This document shows positions 17,869 through 28,526 of a stretch of 64,000 nucleotides of DNA, one piece after another. The stretch is from Fundidesulfovibrio terrae. Its GTDB lineage: Bacteria > Desulfobacterota > Desulfovibrionia > Desulfovibrionales > Desulfovibrionaceae. Under the pieces are notes generated by a model. The model was not told the DNA's origin, searched no databases, and worked only from the letters and a program-made list of their open reading frames with translations. Position numbers and translations under genes: made by a program. Position 1 is the stretch's first letter; every line of letters starts with the position of its first letter. The stretch is taken from NCBI RefSeq assembly GCF_022808915.1, contig NZ_JAKZFS010000005.1:186001-250000 (forward strand). Direction: 5' to 3'.

Positions 17869-18650
17869 TGCAGCATGTCGGACATGGTGTGCAGCTTGCC
17901 GCCCTTCTGGCCCTTGAGCCAGAGTGCGGCGCGCATGGCCCCGCGCGCGAAGGTCTCGCGGGAGTGGGCGCGGTGGGTCACCTCGATGCGCTCGCCGGGT
18001 CCGAGGAAGTAGACGGTGTGGTCGCCCACCACGTCGCCGCCTCGAACGGCCATGAGGCCGATCTCGCGGGGGGTGCGAGGGCCGATGATGCCGTCGCGGG
18101 AGCACTTCTTGACGTCGTCGAGCTTTTCCCCGCGCGCTGCCGCGATGGCCTGGCCCAGTTTGAGCGCAGTGCCGCTGGGGGAGTCGGCCTTTTTGTTGTG
18201 ATGAATCTCCATGATTTCGAGGTCATAGGCAGGACCCAGGGCTTCCACCAGCTTGGGCAGCACCTGCAGCAGGGCGTTGACGCCCACGCTCATGTTGGGA
18301 GCCCAGAAGATGGGGCCGTTGTGGGCGGCGGCCTCCAGCTCCTTCATTTGCGCGGCGGTGAAGCCCGTGGTGCCGATGACGGCGGGATTTCCCAGGCGCG
18401 CGGCCAGGTTGGCCACCTTGAGGCTCGATTCCGGCGCGGTGAAGTCGATGATCACCGCGCCCGGACATTTGGCGAACACGTCCTCCATGGAGGTTCCCCT
18501 GACGCAGTCGTAGCGGGCCAGCGCCGCTTCGCTCTGGGGGCGTTCCACCACACCGGCCAGCCGGAAGGCAGGGTCGTCCATGGCCAGTCCGGCCAGGGTC
18601 GCGCCCATGCGCCCACCAGCGCCCATGATGATGACATCGCACACGCTCAT
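17865..18650 (-). CDS. dapB: 4-hydroxy-tetrahydrodipicolinate reductase
   Basis: A 261-residue NAD(P)H-dependent reductase of the lysine/diaminopimelate pathway, acting just before DapL (1243-2415). It has the Rossmann motif MGAGGRMG, the segment IGTTGF, the catalytic [15 protein letters not shown] motif with the His pair and Lys, and the late GDHTVYFLG. Length is normal. It ends in an ATGA overlap with nadE, and its start is 15 bases after the ligA stop, so DUF3431 gene, ligA, dapB and nadE can form one minus-strand transcript. Confidence 0.95.
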   Translation of the reverse strand: MSVCDVIIMGAGGRMGATLAGLAMDDPAFRLAGVVERPQSEAALARYDCVRGTSMEDVFAKCPGAVIIDFTAPESSLKVANLAARLGNPAVIGTTGFTAAQMKELEAAAHNGPIFWAPNMSVGVNALLQVLPKLVEALGPAYDLEIMEIHHNKKADSPSGTALKLGQAIAAARGEKLDDVKKCSRDGIIGPRTPREIGLMAVRGGDVVGDHTVYFLGPGERIEVTHRAHSRETFARGAMRAALWLKGQKGGKLHTMSDMLQ

Positions 18651-18665
18651 ATTCTCGTCCTCATT

Positions 18666-21400
<2,735 letters not shown>

Positions 21401-21429
21401 AGCGATCGATCCCGGCCGTGCCCATTACA

Positions 21430-21475
21430 CGGGATTCCAAAGGGACTCGTCCCTTCGGCCGCCGGAGGCGTCCCA
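21430..21475. repeat. Hairpin repeat copy
   Basis: GGGATTCCAAAGGGACTCGT is followed by CCCTTCGGCCGCCGGAGGC. The arms CCAAAGGG and CCCTTCGG pair with one change. It fills the gap between the K+ channel stop and the DUF3431-like gene start. Confidence 0.7.
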
Positions 21476-21480
21476 ACCCA

Positions 21481-22542
21481 TCACGCCAGCTCGTTCTGCA
21501 TGGCGGCGAGGTTCTGCTTGCCGCCAACCAGGATCAGGGTGTCTCCGGCCTCAAGCACCGCCTGGGGCTGCGGGTTGAACAGCAGCTTGCCGTCGGCCTT
21601 CTTGATGCCGATGACGATGATGTTGAAGCGCTGGCGCAACTGCGACTCGATCAGGTCCTTGCCGGCCACGGGCGATCCGGGGGCGATGGTGAGCTGCTCC
21701 ATCTGCAAGTCCTCGATGTCGCCGCGCATGGCCAGGTCCATGAACCCGAGCACCGTGGGGCGCAGCACGGACTGGGCCATGCGGATGCCGCCGTAGAGGT
21801 GCGGGAAGAGCACCTGGTTGGCCCCGGCCCGGATCAGGCGCTGGGAGTGGTCCGGCGATTCGCTCCGGGCCACGATGTAGATGTCCGGGTTGAGCTGGCG
21901 CGCGGTGAGGGTGACATAGACGTTGGCCGATTCGTCCGTAAGGGCAGAAACCAATGATTTTGCCCTGTTGAGCCCGGCAGCCAACAGGACCTCGTCCTTG
22001 GTGGCGTCGCCGGGCACGAAGGGCAGATCCTTTTGCTGCAGCTCGTCGATGAGCTGCTGGGAGCGCTCCACCACGACCACGTCGTGGCCCTCGGCGTCGA
22101 TCTCCCGGGCCACGATGGCCCCGATGCGGCCGTATCCGCAGACGATGGTGTGCCCATGCATTTTGTCGATGGCCCGCCGCATCCTGCGCCTCCCGAAAAT
22201 GTTTTGGATATGCCCCTCGATGACCAGCTGCACGAAGGCGCCCGCCAGGTAGAAAAACGTGCCCACCCCGAACAGGATCACCAGGGAGGCGACCACACGG
22301 CCCGCGCGCGATAGGGGATGCACCTCGCCGTAGCCCACCGTGGAGAGGGTGATGAGCATCATGTAGACGCTGTCGAACAGGTCCCAGCCCTCGATGACCA
22401 TGAAGCCGGTGGTGCCCATCACGAAGACCACCACCAGGGAGCACAGGCCCGCGATCACCGGCCACAGGACCCCGAGCCTTTTTCTCAACGCGGCGAACCG
22501 GCCGGCCGCGCCCTTCATGCCTTTGGGGCCCCGGCGCTTCAC
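21481..22542 (-). CDS. Potassium channel with TrkA-N/TrkA-C regulatory domains
   Basis: A 353-residue two-membrane-segment K+ channel. The first helix is at about residues 22-42; the pore contains [11 protein letters not shown], a selectivity filter of the TVGYG type, followed by a second helix ([21 protein letters not shown]). An RCK/TrkA-N domain follows, with the nucleotide-binding [15 protein letters not shown], and a C-terminal TrkA-C domain ([18 protein letters not shown]). The start is GTG at 22540-22542, preceded by AAGGAGG, and it overlaps the uvrB TGA as GTGA. The internal ATG at 22516-22518 has a weaker site. Similar to MthK/Kch-like channels gated by ligands on the RCK domain. Confidence 0.88.
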   Translation of the reverse strand: MKRRGPKGMKGAAGRFAALRKRLGVLWPVIAGLCSLVVVFVMGTTGFMVIEGWDLFDSVYMMLITLSTVGYGEVHPLSRAGRVVASLVILFGVGTFFYLAGAFVQLVIEGHIQNIFGRRRMRRAIDKMHGHTIVCGYGRIGAIVAREIDAEGHDVVVVERSQQLIDELQQKDLPFVPGDATKDEVLLAAGLNRAKSLVSALTDESANVYVTLTARQLNPDIYIVARSESPDHSQRLIRAGANQVLFPHLYGGIRMAQSVLRPTVLGFMDLAMRGDIEDLQMEQLTIAPGSPVAGKDLIESQLRQRFNIIVIGIKKADGKLLFNPQPQAVLEAGDTLILVGGKQNLAAMQNELA

Positions 22543-24578
22543 GCGCCCTCCTTTCCGTGCTTCACCTTGAGGGTGGTGATGGCGTCGCGCAGTTCGGCGG
22601 CGCGTTCGAAGGCCAGGTCCTTGGCGGCTGCCCGCATGTCCTTCTCCAGACGTTTGATGAGCTTTTCCACGGTGCCGGCGTCCTGGGCGCGCTGCATGAT
22701 CTCGTCGATGAAGCTCGCGCCCTTGGCCTTCTGCCCCTTTTCGGCCTTGCCCTGGGCGTAAATGGCTTCCAGGACGTTGTCCATCTCCTTGCGGATGGTC
22801 TGGGGGACGATGCCGTGCTCCAGGTTGTGCGCCTCCTGCTTGGCGCGACGGCGCGAGGTCTCGTCCATGGCTTCCTGCATGGAGCGCGTGACCGAGTCCG
22901 CGTACATGATCACCTTGCCGGAAACGTTGCGCGCGGCGCGGCCGAAGGTCTGGATGAGCGAACGGGCGCTGCGCAGGAACCCTTCCTTGTCCGCGTCCAG
23001 GATGGCCACCAGCGACACTTCGGGGATGTCCAGCCCCTCGCGCAGCAGGTTGATGCCTACGAGCACGTCGAACTCGCCCGCACGAAGGGCCTGGATGATG
23101 GCCACCCGCTCCAGGGTGTCGATGTCGGAGTGCAGGTAGCGGGCGGTGACGCCGAACTTGTTGAAATAGTCGGTGAGCTCCTCGGCCATGCGCTTGGTGA
23201 GCGTGGTCACGAGCACGCGTTCGCCGGCGGCCATGCGCTTCTTGCACTCGGAGAGCAGGTCGTCCACCTGTCCCTTGGTGGGGCGCACTTCGGGCTGGGG
23301 GTCGAGCAGGCCCGTGGGACGGATGATCTGCTCCACCACCAGGCCCTGGGCGCGCTCCAGCTCCCAGGGGCCGGGCGTGGCCGAGACGTAGATGGTCTGG
23401 CCGATGCGCTCCTGGAACTCCTGGAAGTTGAGCGGCCGGTTGTCCAAGGCCGAGGGCAGGCGGAAGCCGTAGTCCACCAGGGTGGACTTGCGGGACCGGT
23501 CGCCGTTGAACATGCCCCCGATCTGCGGCACCGTTATGTGCGATTCATCGATGAACAGGATGAAATCCTTGGGGAAATAGTCGATGAGCGTGGCCGGGGG
23601 CTGGCCGGGCCTGCGGCCGTCCAGGTGGCGCGAATAGTTCTCGATGCCGTTGCAGTAGCCCAGCTCCTCGATCATCTCCAGGTCGTAGAGGGTGCGCTGC
23701 TCGATGCGCTGGGCCTCCACATGCATCTGCCGGTCCTTGTAGAAGACCAGGCGCTCGCGCAGTTCGTCACGGATGTCGCTCATGGCCCGCGAGAGGTTGT
23801 CGCGGTCAGACACGTAGTGGGAGTTGGGGAAGATCACCGTTTTTTTCAGCCGGCCGAACACCTCGCCCGTAAGCGGGTCCGTCTCCAGCATGGATTCGAT
23901 CTCGTCGCCGAAGAACTCCAGGCGCAGCGCCCGCTCGCGGCTGTAGGCCGGGATGATCTCCAGCACGTCGCCGCGCACCCGGAACACGCCGCGGTGGAAG
24001 TCCACGTCGTTGCGCTCGTACTGCACCTCCACCAGCCGGGTGATGACCTCCTCCATGGAGACGCGCTGGCCTTCCTCCAGGGGAATCACCATCTTGGCGT
24101 AGTATTCGGGCGAGCCCAGGCCGTAGATGCAGCTCACCGAGGCCACTATGACCACGTCTCGGCGGGTGAGCAGCGCATGGGTGGCGCTATGGCGGAGCTT
24201 GTCGATATCTTCGTTGATGGACGAGTCCTTCTCGATGTATGTATCCGTGCGGGGCAGGTAGGCTTCCGGCTGATAATAATCGTAGTAGCTGACGAAGTAT
24301 TCGACGGCGTTGTCCGGGAAGAGGCCCCGAAACTCGTTGAAGAGCTGGGCCGCCAGGGTCTTGTTGGGGGCCATGATCAGCGCCGGGCGGTTGGACTTGG
24401 CTATCACCTGGGCCATGGCGAAGGTCTTGCCGGTGCCCGTTGCCCCGAGCAGCACCTGGTCGCGGATGCCCGTGGCCAGGTTGGCCGTGAGCTCCTCGAT
24501 GGCGCGTGGCTGGTCGCCCTGGGGCGAATAGGGGCTGGAAAGCGTGAACCCCGATTGACTTTTGTCCAGAATTTTCAA
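22539..24578 (-). CDS. uvrB: Excinuclease ABC subunit B
   Basis: A 679-residue damage-verification subunit of nucleotide excision repair. It has the Walker A motif GATGTGKT at about 45-52, the beta-hairpin [12 protein letters not shown] that inserts between strands, the Walker B-type DESH, helicase motif [21 protein letters not shown], the QTFGRAARN motif, and a C-terminal UVR motif that binds UvrC. The start is TTG at 24576-24578 with GAGGGAAAGA upstream; no ATG fits because the residues directly after this TTG ([10 protein letters not shown]) are already family-typical. The stop overlaps the GTG of the K+ channel gene. Confidence 0.96.
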   Translation of the reverse strand: MKILDKSQSGFTLSSPYSPQGDQPRAIEELTANLATGIRDQVLLGATGTGKTFAMAQVIAKSNRPALIMAPNKTLAAQLFNEFRGLFPDNAVEYFVSYYDYYQPEAYLPRTDTYIEKDSSINEDIDKLRHSATHALLTRRDVVIVASVSCIYGLGSPEYYAKMVIPLEEGQRVSMEEVITRLVEVQYERNDVDFHRGVFRVRGDVLEIIPAYSRERALRLEFFGDEIESMLETDPLTGEVFGRLKKTVIFPNSHYVSDRDNLSRAMSDIRDELRERLVFYKDRQMHVEAQRIEQRTLYDLEMIEELGYCNGIENYSRHLDGRRPGQPPATLIDYFPKDFILFIDESHITVPQIGGMFNGDRSRKSTLVDYGFRLPSALDNRPLNFQEFQERIGQTIYVSATPGPWELERAQGLVVEQIIRPTGLLDPQPEVRPTKGQVDDLLSECKKRMAAGERVLVTTLTKRMAEELTDYFNKFGVTARYLHSDIDTLERVAIIQALRAGEFDVLVGINLLREGLDIPEVSLVAILDADKEGFLRSARSLIQTFGRAARNVSGKVIMYADSVTRSMQEAMDETSRRRAKQEAHNLEHGIVPQTIRKEMDNVLEAIYAQGKAEKGQKAKGASFIDEIMQRAQDAGTVEKLIKRLEKDMRAAAKDLAFERAAELRDAITTLKVKHGKEGA

Positions 24579-24650
24579 ATCTTTCCCTCGCGGTTACGAA
24601 CAGGTAGATTCTACGGCCTTGAAGGCCATAAAACAAGCTCGGAGGCATCC

Positions 24651-25139
24651 ATGTTGATCGATATCGTCCCGGCCCTTGAAAAACTGCCCGTGGACAGGGC
24701 TTGGTCCATGTCCATCGTCATCAAAAGCTTCAAGGGGCGCAAGGACGTGGAGGTCCATCTCTTCCGCCCCGAATGGGACTGCCTGGAGGAGGAGAGCTAC
24801 GACTGGGACGTGGTGCTGGGCGATCCCATGCACCCCGACATGGACGCCGACATCGGCTCCGGCCGCAAGCTGGTGATGGAGTCGTTCACCCCCGAAGAGC
24901 GCGACATGATGGTGGCCTACTTCCAGGAGCGCTACAAGGGCAAGCTCGAGGCCATACGCTCCTGCCCCATCGACTTCCCCGTGCCTCTCGGCATCCCGGC
25001 CCTGTGCGACATCACCGAAGGCAAGGACATCGGGTTCATCCTCTTCGACAAGATTCCCAACTACACCCTGCCCTTCCCCATCCGAGGCTTCTTTGACCTG
25101 AGCCAGCACCCCCCCATCGTGGAGGCACAACAACAATGA
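24651..25139 (+). CDS. Conserved hypothetical protein
   Basis: A 162-residue soluble, acidic protein with no signal peptide. It begins MLIDIVPALEKLPVDRAW and is rich in Asp, Glu and aromatic residues; no catalytic motif is evident and I do not recognise the family. The start is firm: GGAGG (24641-24645) lies five bases before the ATG. The stop overlaps the ATG of the following LOG-family gene as ATGA, so the two are probably translated together. It is divergent from uvrB, and a small inverted repeat (GGCCTTGAAGGCC, about 24616-24628) lies in the shared upstream region. Confidence 0.75.
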   Translation: MLIDIVPALEKLPVDRAWSMSIVIKSFKGRKDVEVHLFRPEWDCLEEESYDWDVVLGDPMHPDMDADIGSGRKLVMESFTPEERDMMVAYFQERYKGKLEAIRSCPIDFPVPLGIPALCDITEGKDIGFILFDKIPNYTLPFPIRGFFDLSQHPPIVEAQQQ

Positions 25140-25717
25140 AAAGCGTCTGCGTGTTCCTCGGGTCCAACCCCGGCACGTCGCCCGGGTACACCCAGGCGGC
25201 CGAAACCCTCGGCGGCCTCTTGGCCGCCCGCAAGATCACCCTGGTCTACGGCGGGGCCAAGAACGGCTTGATGGGCATTCTGGCCAGATCCGTGGCCGAT
25301 GCCGGAGGCCGTGTGGTAGGCGTGCTGCCGGGATTCCTCAAAGCCAAGGAACTGGCCTTCGAGGGCTTGGCCGAAATGTTCGAGGTGGAGTCCATGCACG
25401 AGCGCAAGGCAAAGATGGCCGAACTCTCTGACGGGTTCATCGCCATGCCCGGCGGCCTGGGCACACTGGAGGAGATTTTCGAGGTGGCCACCTGGGGACA
25501 GCTGGGGCTGCACGCCAAGCCCGTGGGATTCTACAACGTCCAGGGCTATTACGACAAACTGGCCGCCTTCCTGGACCACATGGTGGAACAGGGATTCTTG
25601 AAAGGTCCGCACCGCAACAACCTGATCCAGGGCGACAACCCGGCAGAACTCCTGGACATCATGGCCGCGTTCAAGCCCGCTGTTCTGGGCAAATGGTTCG
25701 GGCTGGAGAAAAGCTAG
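25136..25717 (+). CDS. LOG family protein (TIGR00730), nucleotide 5'-monophosphate phosphoribohydrolase
   Basis: A 193-residue Rossmann-fold protein with the LOG signature: VYGGAKNGLMG near residue 40 and MPGGLGTLEEIFEV near 100, in which the PGGxGTxxE motif binds the phosphoribose. Members release nucleobases from nucleoside 5'-monophosphates; in plants they activate cytokinins, and in bacteria the physiological substrate is generally purine or pyrimidine nucleotides. Translationally coupled to the upstream hypothetical gene. A palindrome at 25725-25755 follows. Confidence 0.88.
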   Translation: MKSVCVFLGSNPGTSPGYTQAAETLGGLLAARKITLVYGGAKNGLMGILARSVADAGGRVVGVLPGFLKAKELAFEGLAEMFEVESMHERKAKMAELSDGFIAMPGGLGTLEEIFEVATWGQLGLHAKPVGFYNVQGYYDKLAAFLDHMVEQGFLKGPHRNNLIQGDNPAELLDIMAAFKPAVLGKWFGLEKS

Positions 25718-25724
25718 ATTTATT

Positions 25725-25755
25725 GTGAAAGGCGGGGCGCTGCCCCGCCTTTCAC
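25725..25755. terminator. Shared palindrome between convergent genes
   Basis: GTGAAAGGCGGGGC (25725-25738) and GCCCCGCCTTTCAC (25742-25755) pair perfectly around a GCT loop. It lies between the LOG gene and the small selenoprotein candidate and overlaps the latter's stop codon. There is no separate T tract, but the arms end in AAA/TTT, so weak bidirectional termination is plausible. Confidence 0.5.
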
Positions 25756-25970
25756 CTCACAAAGCTGAACCGCACCGCCCCGTCGATCTCTTCCCGCTCA
25801 AGCCGCCACTGTGAGAACGTGTGCGCCAGTTCCTCGAAAATCGAGGCCTGGCCGGCGTTGGCCCACACGTCCACGCGCGAGGCCCCGACGAACCGGAGGT
25901 GCCACCCGACCTCCGCGCCCACGCCTCAGCACTTGCCGCGAACGTCCAGCACGATCCGCTCACCATCCAT
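25752..25970 (-). CDS. Candidate small selenoprotein with TusA-like fold (in-frame TGA = Sec)
   Basis: The frame from ATG 25968-25970 to TGA 25752-25754 encodes 72 residues if the TGA at 25926-25928 (codon 15) is read as selenocysteine. AAGGAG lies ten bases before the ATG, which overlaps the aat stop. Before the TGA it reads MDGERIVLDVRGKC, and after it GVGAEVGWHLRF...SRVDVW, then FEELAHTFSQWRLER and AVRFSFVR. Third codon positions after the TGA are almost all G or C, as in the neighbours. LDVRGxC is like the start of TusA/SirA domains (compare LDCLGMTC of YedF at 7485-8108), and the strand-helix-strand order and length also fit. The Cys-Sec-Gly triad would be a redox or sulfur/selenium-transfer centre. 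A SECIS-like hairpin follows (25894-25915). Alternatives are a nonsense-mutated pseudogene or a base error. The function is unknown. Confidence 0.7.
25894..25915 (-). promoter_or_regulatory. Putative bacterial SECIS hairpin
   Basis: On the minus strand CGGAGGT (25915-25909) pairs with ACCTCCG (25900-25894), a seven-base-pair stem closing an eight-base loop CGGGTGGC. The loop starts 18 bases after the in-frame TGA and has G as its second base. This agrees with the general bacterial SECIS model, in which SelB binds a short hairpin inside the coding region directly downstream of UGA with a G near the 5' side of the apical loop. The element was found by eye; its thermodynamic rank against random GC-rich sequence was not computed. 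Confidence 0.5.
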
Positions 25971-26691
25971 GATGCAGATGCTCCTTGCGTTTGTCCGGGT
26001 CGCTCCACCACGCGGGCGTGAGCCAGCCGTCCGGTTCCTCATTCATGGCCGACGCGGCCTCCACCATGCGCGTGAACAGCTTTCGGGGAATCTCGCGGGC
26101 GCCGAAGCGGACCACATGCGGTGTGGCCTGTTGGCAATCCATAAAGTGATACTTTAATTCTTTGAGCAGCCAGACCAGATGGACGAAGGCCACCTTGGAG
26201 GCCTGCGGAACCTCGTGGAACATGGATTCACCAAAAAACGCCCGCCCCACGGACACGCCGTAGATGGCCCCCACGAGGCGTCCGTCCAGGCGGCACTCCA
26301 CGCTGTGGGCATGCCCGGCCTGGTGCAGGCGCACATAGGCCCGGATCATGTCGTCGGTGATCCAGGTGCCCGCCTGTCCAGGGCGGTCCATGACGGCGCA
26401 GGCGCTGATCACGGCCTGGAAGTCGGTGTCCACGCTCACCCGGAAGGGATGGTTGCGCAGGTAGCGCCGGAAGCGGGAATCCAGGACGAGGTCCTTGGGG
26501 AAAAGCACAGGCCTGGGGTCGGGCGACCACCAGAGGATGGGATGCTCGTCGTTGTACCAGGGGAAGATGCCGTGGCTGTATGCTTCCATCAGCCGGGCCA
26601 CGCTCAGGTCGCCGCCCACGGCCAGAAGCCCCCCGGGATCGGCTGATTCCGGGTCGGGGAAGCGGATGGCGGTGGTCAGAAGCGATATCAC
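25960..26691 (-). CDS. aat: Leucyl/phenylalanyl-tRNA-protein transferase
   Basis: A 243-residue aminoacyl transferase of the bacterial N-degron pathway; it adds Leu or Phe to proteins with N-terminal Arg or Lys so that ClpS/ClpAP can degrade them. Family motifs: FPDPESADPGGLLAVGGDLS, YSHGIFPWYN, WWSPDPRPVL, SVECRLDGRLVGAIYGVSVG, FFGESMFH and FMDCQQATPHVVRFGA. The start is GTG at 26689-26691, five bases after the stop of the upstream gene; no clear ribosome binding site is visible, so coupling to upstream translation is likely. clpA and clpS, common neighbours elsewhere, are absent here. Confidence 0.93.
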   Translation of the reverse strand: MISLLTTAIRFPDPESADPGGLLAVGGDLSVARLMEAYSHGIFPWYNDEHPILWWSPDPRPVLFPKDLVLDSRFRRYLRNHPFRVSVDTDFQAVISACAVMDRPGQAGTWITDDMIRAYVRLHQAGHAHSVECRLDGRLVGAIYGVSVGRAFFGESMFHEVPQASKVAFVHLVWLLKELKYHFMDCQQATPHVVRFGAREIPRKLFTRMVEAASAMNEEPDGWLTPAWWSDPDKRKEHLHHGW

Positions 26692-26696
26692 GGGCG

Positions 26697-27413
26697 CTAT
26701 TTGACCGGTTTGGCCTCCAGCACCTGAAGGACGTTGCCGGGCTTGACCACGCCGGTCACTTGCAGGCGCGTGCCCACATGGTCCTTGGGGTGGAAGCAAA
26801 GATCGTCGATGCAGCCGTAGAAGGTGCCATCGTCGGCCTTGAAGCGCACGCAATAGTAGAAGGGCTCGTCCTGGCCGCCCCAGCTGGAGCTGGAGCGCGA
26901 GCGCACGCAGCCCTCATAGCGGCCGGTGATCGTCACCTGCTGCTCGGCGGGGTCGTAGCCCTCGAAGGAGACGCGTGACAGGTAGGGAACGCTGGAGGCC
27001 GAGCCGGCGTAGACCTCCGAGACGCTCAAGCGCACTGCGGAGCCGCGCCCGGTGAGCGTGATGGTCTGGGGCTTGTCGGTGTCCTTGAGGGTGACGGTCT
27101 GGGTGCCGCCGTCGTCGAAGGCCAGCACGGCCGTGCGGATGCGCCCGTATTGCCTGAAGGACCCGTGCGCGGCCCAGCCGTTGACCACCGTCATGCGCGT
27201 GACCACCACATGCTTGGAGAAGCCGAATTCGATCCACTGCCCCACGGCTACGCCGGTGGTGTTGGCCGGGTCCACCAGCCGCGACAGGTTGCCGCCGGGT
27301 TCGGTCTGGGCCGAAGCGTCGATCTGGATGGCCAGGGGGCTGGAGACGGCCGGTTTCCCGGCCCAGGCCGGACAGGCGGCTGCGAGGGCGAGGAGCAGTA
27401 TGAGAAGGCGCAT
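26697..27413 (-). CDS. Exported protein with discoidin-like domain
   Basis: A 238-residue protein with a signal peptide (MRLLILLLALAAACPAWA). Residues about 30-150 look like a discoidin or F5/8 type C-like carbohydrate-binding domain of the kind found in NAD-glycohydrolase translocation proteins: WIEFGFSKHVVVTRMTVVNGW, then SFRQYGRIRTAVLAFDDG. The last 80 residues have an OB-like pattern with Cys pairs (GCVR...YYCVRF...GCIDDLCF) that may form disulfides in the periplasm. The ligand is unknown. It lies 15 bases after motB and five bases before aat in one apparent operon. Confidence 0.7.
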   Translation of the reverse strand: MRLLILLLALAAACPAWAGKPAVSSPLAIQIDASAQTEPGGNLSRLVDPANTTGVAVGQWIEFGFSKHVVVTRMTVVNGWAAHGSFRQYGRIRTAVLAFDDGGTQTVTLKDTDKPQTITLTGRGSAVRLSVSEVYAGSASSVPYLSRVSFEGYDPAEQQVTITGRYEGCVRSRSSSSWGGQDEPFYYCVRFKADDGTFYGCIDDLCFHPKDHVGTRLQVTGVVKPGNVLQVLEAKPVK

Positions 27414-27428
27414 GTAGGCTCGCTTCCG

Positions 27429-28193
27429 TTAATAGAGGTTGGCCATTTCCTGCGAATGATAGAGGAATTCCACCCGTCGGTTGATGGCGCGGTTCTGATC
27501 GGAGGTGTTTGGGGCTATGGGCTGGCTGTCGGCGTAGGCGGCTGCCTTGACCCGTGTGGAGGGGATGCCCCCTTTTTCGACGATGTAGCGTACGCACGCG
27601 GCGGAGCGAAGCGCCGAGAGTTCGAACTTGGACAGGCCATTGCCGGACTCGATGTCGTCGGTGTGGCCGCGGACAACCAGGTCCACCTTGATCTTCTTGA
27701 GCACCCCAACCACGTCGTCCAGGAGCTTGAAGGCTTCGGGCTTGAGCACTGCCGACCCCGGCTGGAACATGACGGCGTTGTTGACGTGGAGCAGCACGCC
27801 GACCTTGTCCGAGCTTATGCCGGAGTTCTGCTTCATGTTGGGGTTGTTGTCCATGAGCTGCTTGATGAGCAGCGCGACCTCGTACTTGAACTTCTCCTCC
27901 TGGGAGAGCTTGAACTGGGGGGTGCCCTGCTGCACGTCCTTGGCCACGTAGGTGGGCAGGACAACCGTCTCCTGCGGGCGTTCGCGCTTGGGGAGGTCCT
28001 GGTCCTGGAAAAAGGCCGAGAGCTGTTCCTTCTGCTGGGGCTTGAGCGCCATGGTCAGCCACATCAGCAGAAACAGGGCCATCATGGCCGTCACGAAGTC
28101 GGCGTAGGCCACCTTCCAGCTGCCGCCGTGGTGGGCCGCGTGGCCGTCTTCTTCGCGTTTGACGATGATTGGAGCGGGTTTGTTTTTCGACAT
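27429..28193 (-). CDS. motB: MotB-type flagellar stator / OmpA-family protein
   Basis: A 254-residue stator subunit. A single membrane helix near residues 32-46 carries the proton-conducting Asp in VAYADFVTAMMALFLLMWL. A plug-like linker follows, and then an OmpA-like peptidoglycan-binding domain (residues about 125-250) with VVRGHTDDIESG, LSALRSAACVRYIVEKG and NRAINRRVEFLYH. No motA gene is adjacent, which is unusual because motA and motB are normally paired; the partner must be elsewhere, or this is a MotB paralogue. First gene of the motB-discoidin-aat-selenoprotein transcript. Confidence 0.88.
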   Translation of the reverse strand: MSKNKPAPIIVKREEDGHAAHHGGSWKVAYADFVTAMMALFLLMWLTMALKPQQKEQLSAFFQDQDLPKRERPQETVVLPTYVAKDVQQGTPQFKLSQEEKFKYEVALLIKQLMDNNPNMKQNSGISSDKVGVLLHVNNAVMFQPGSAVLKPEAFKLLDDVVGVLKKIKVDLVVRGHTDDIESGNGLSKFELSALRSAACVRYIVEKGGIPSTRVKAAAYADSQPIAPNTSDQNRAINRRVEFLYHSQEMANLY

Positions 28194-28231
28194 GAGGATA
28201 ACTCGGGCGGCAATCGCACGCCCAGCAAAAG

Positions 28232-28260
28232 TATATAAAGAGTCGAGCCGGGGATTTCAA
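28232..28260 (-). promoter_or_regulatory. Putative sigma-70 promoter of the motB operon
   Basis: On the minus strand TTGAAA (28260-28255) is separated by 17 bases from TATATA (28237-28232). Both boxes are close to consensus and stand out in a GC-rich region about 40 bases upstream of motB. A TTGACA at about 28276-28281 lies further upstream without a matching -10 box. Confidence 0.55.
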
Positions 28261-28526
28261 CCGTGTAATGGCGCGTTTTGTCAAGCCGGATGGGAGAGGC
28301 CCTTCTGGAGCAGTGGGAAGCCAGGCATGGAGAGGCTTGCGCGGTGAAAGGCTGGAAGAAGAGCAAGATTGAAGAGCCTCCGGCGGCCAAAGGGACCAGT
28401 CCCTTTGGAATCCCCCTTCGCTTCGCATCGGGGGCGGAAGTACGGAGGATGCGTGAGGTGATGGCCGAAGTCGGATGATAGGCCGTTGGCCTCCGGAGCC
28501 AAAGGCCAGAGGAGCGGGAGGCTGGG
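28261..28526. repeat. Intergenic region with hairpin repeats
   Basis: No gene is supportable between the motB promoter and xerC. It holds an inverted-orientation copy of the hairpin repeat family at 28373-28432 (GCCTCCGGCGGCCAAAGGGA, loop, TCCCTTTGGAATCCC) and a shorter GGCCTCCGGAGCCAAAGGCC-like hairpin at about 28480-28510, close to the xerC stop, that could serve as a transcription barrier. Confidence 0.6.

Noticed and set aside
22557-25139. An 860-codon plus-strand frame across uvrB
   Set aside because: Only the last 162 codons (from 24651) have a ribosome binding site and plausible protein sequence; the rest is antisense to uvrB.
25757-26011. An 84-codon minus-strand frame across the selenoprotein candidate
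   Set aside because: It is in another frame, gives a Ser/Arg/Trp-rich shadow product, and lacks the ribosome binding site that fits the ATG at 25970.
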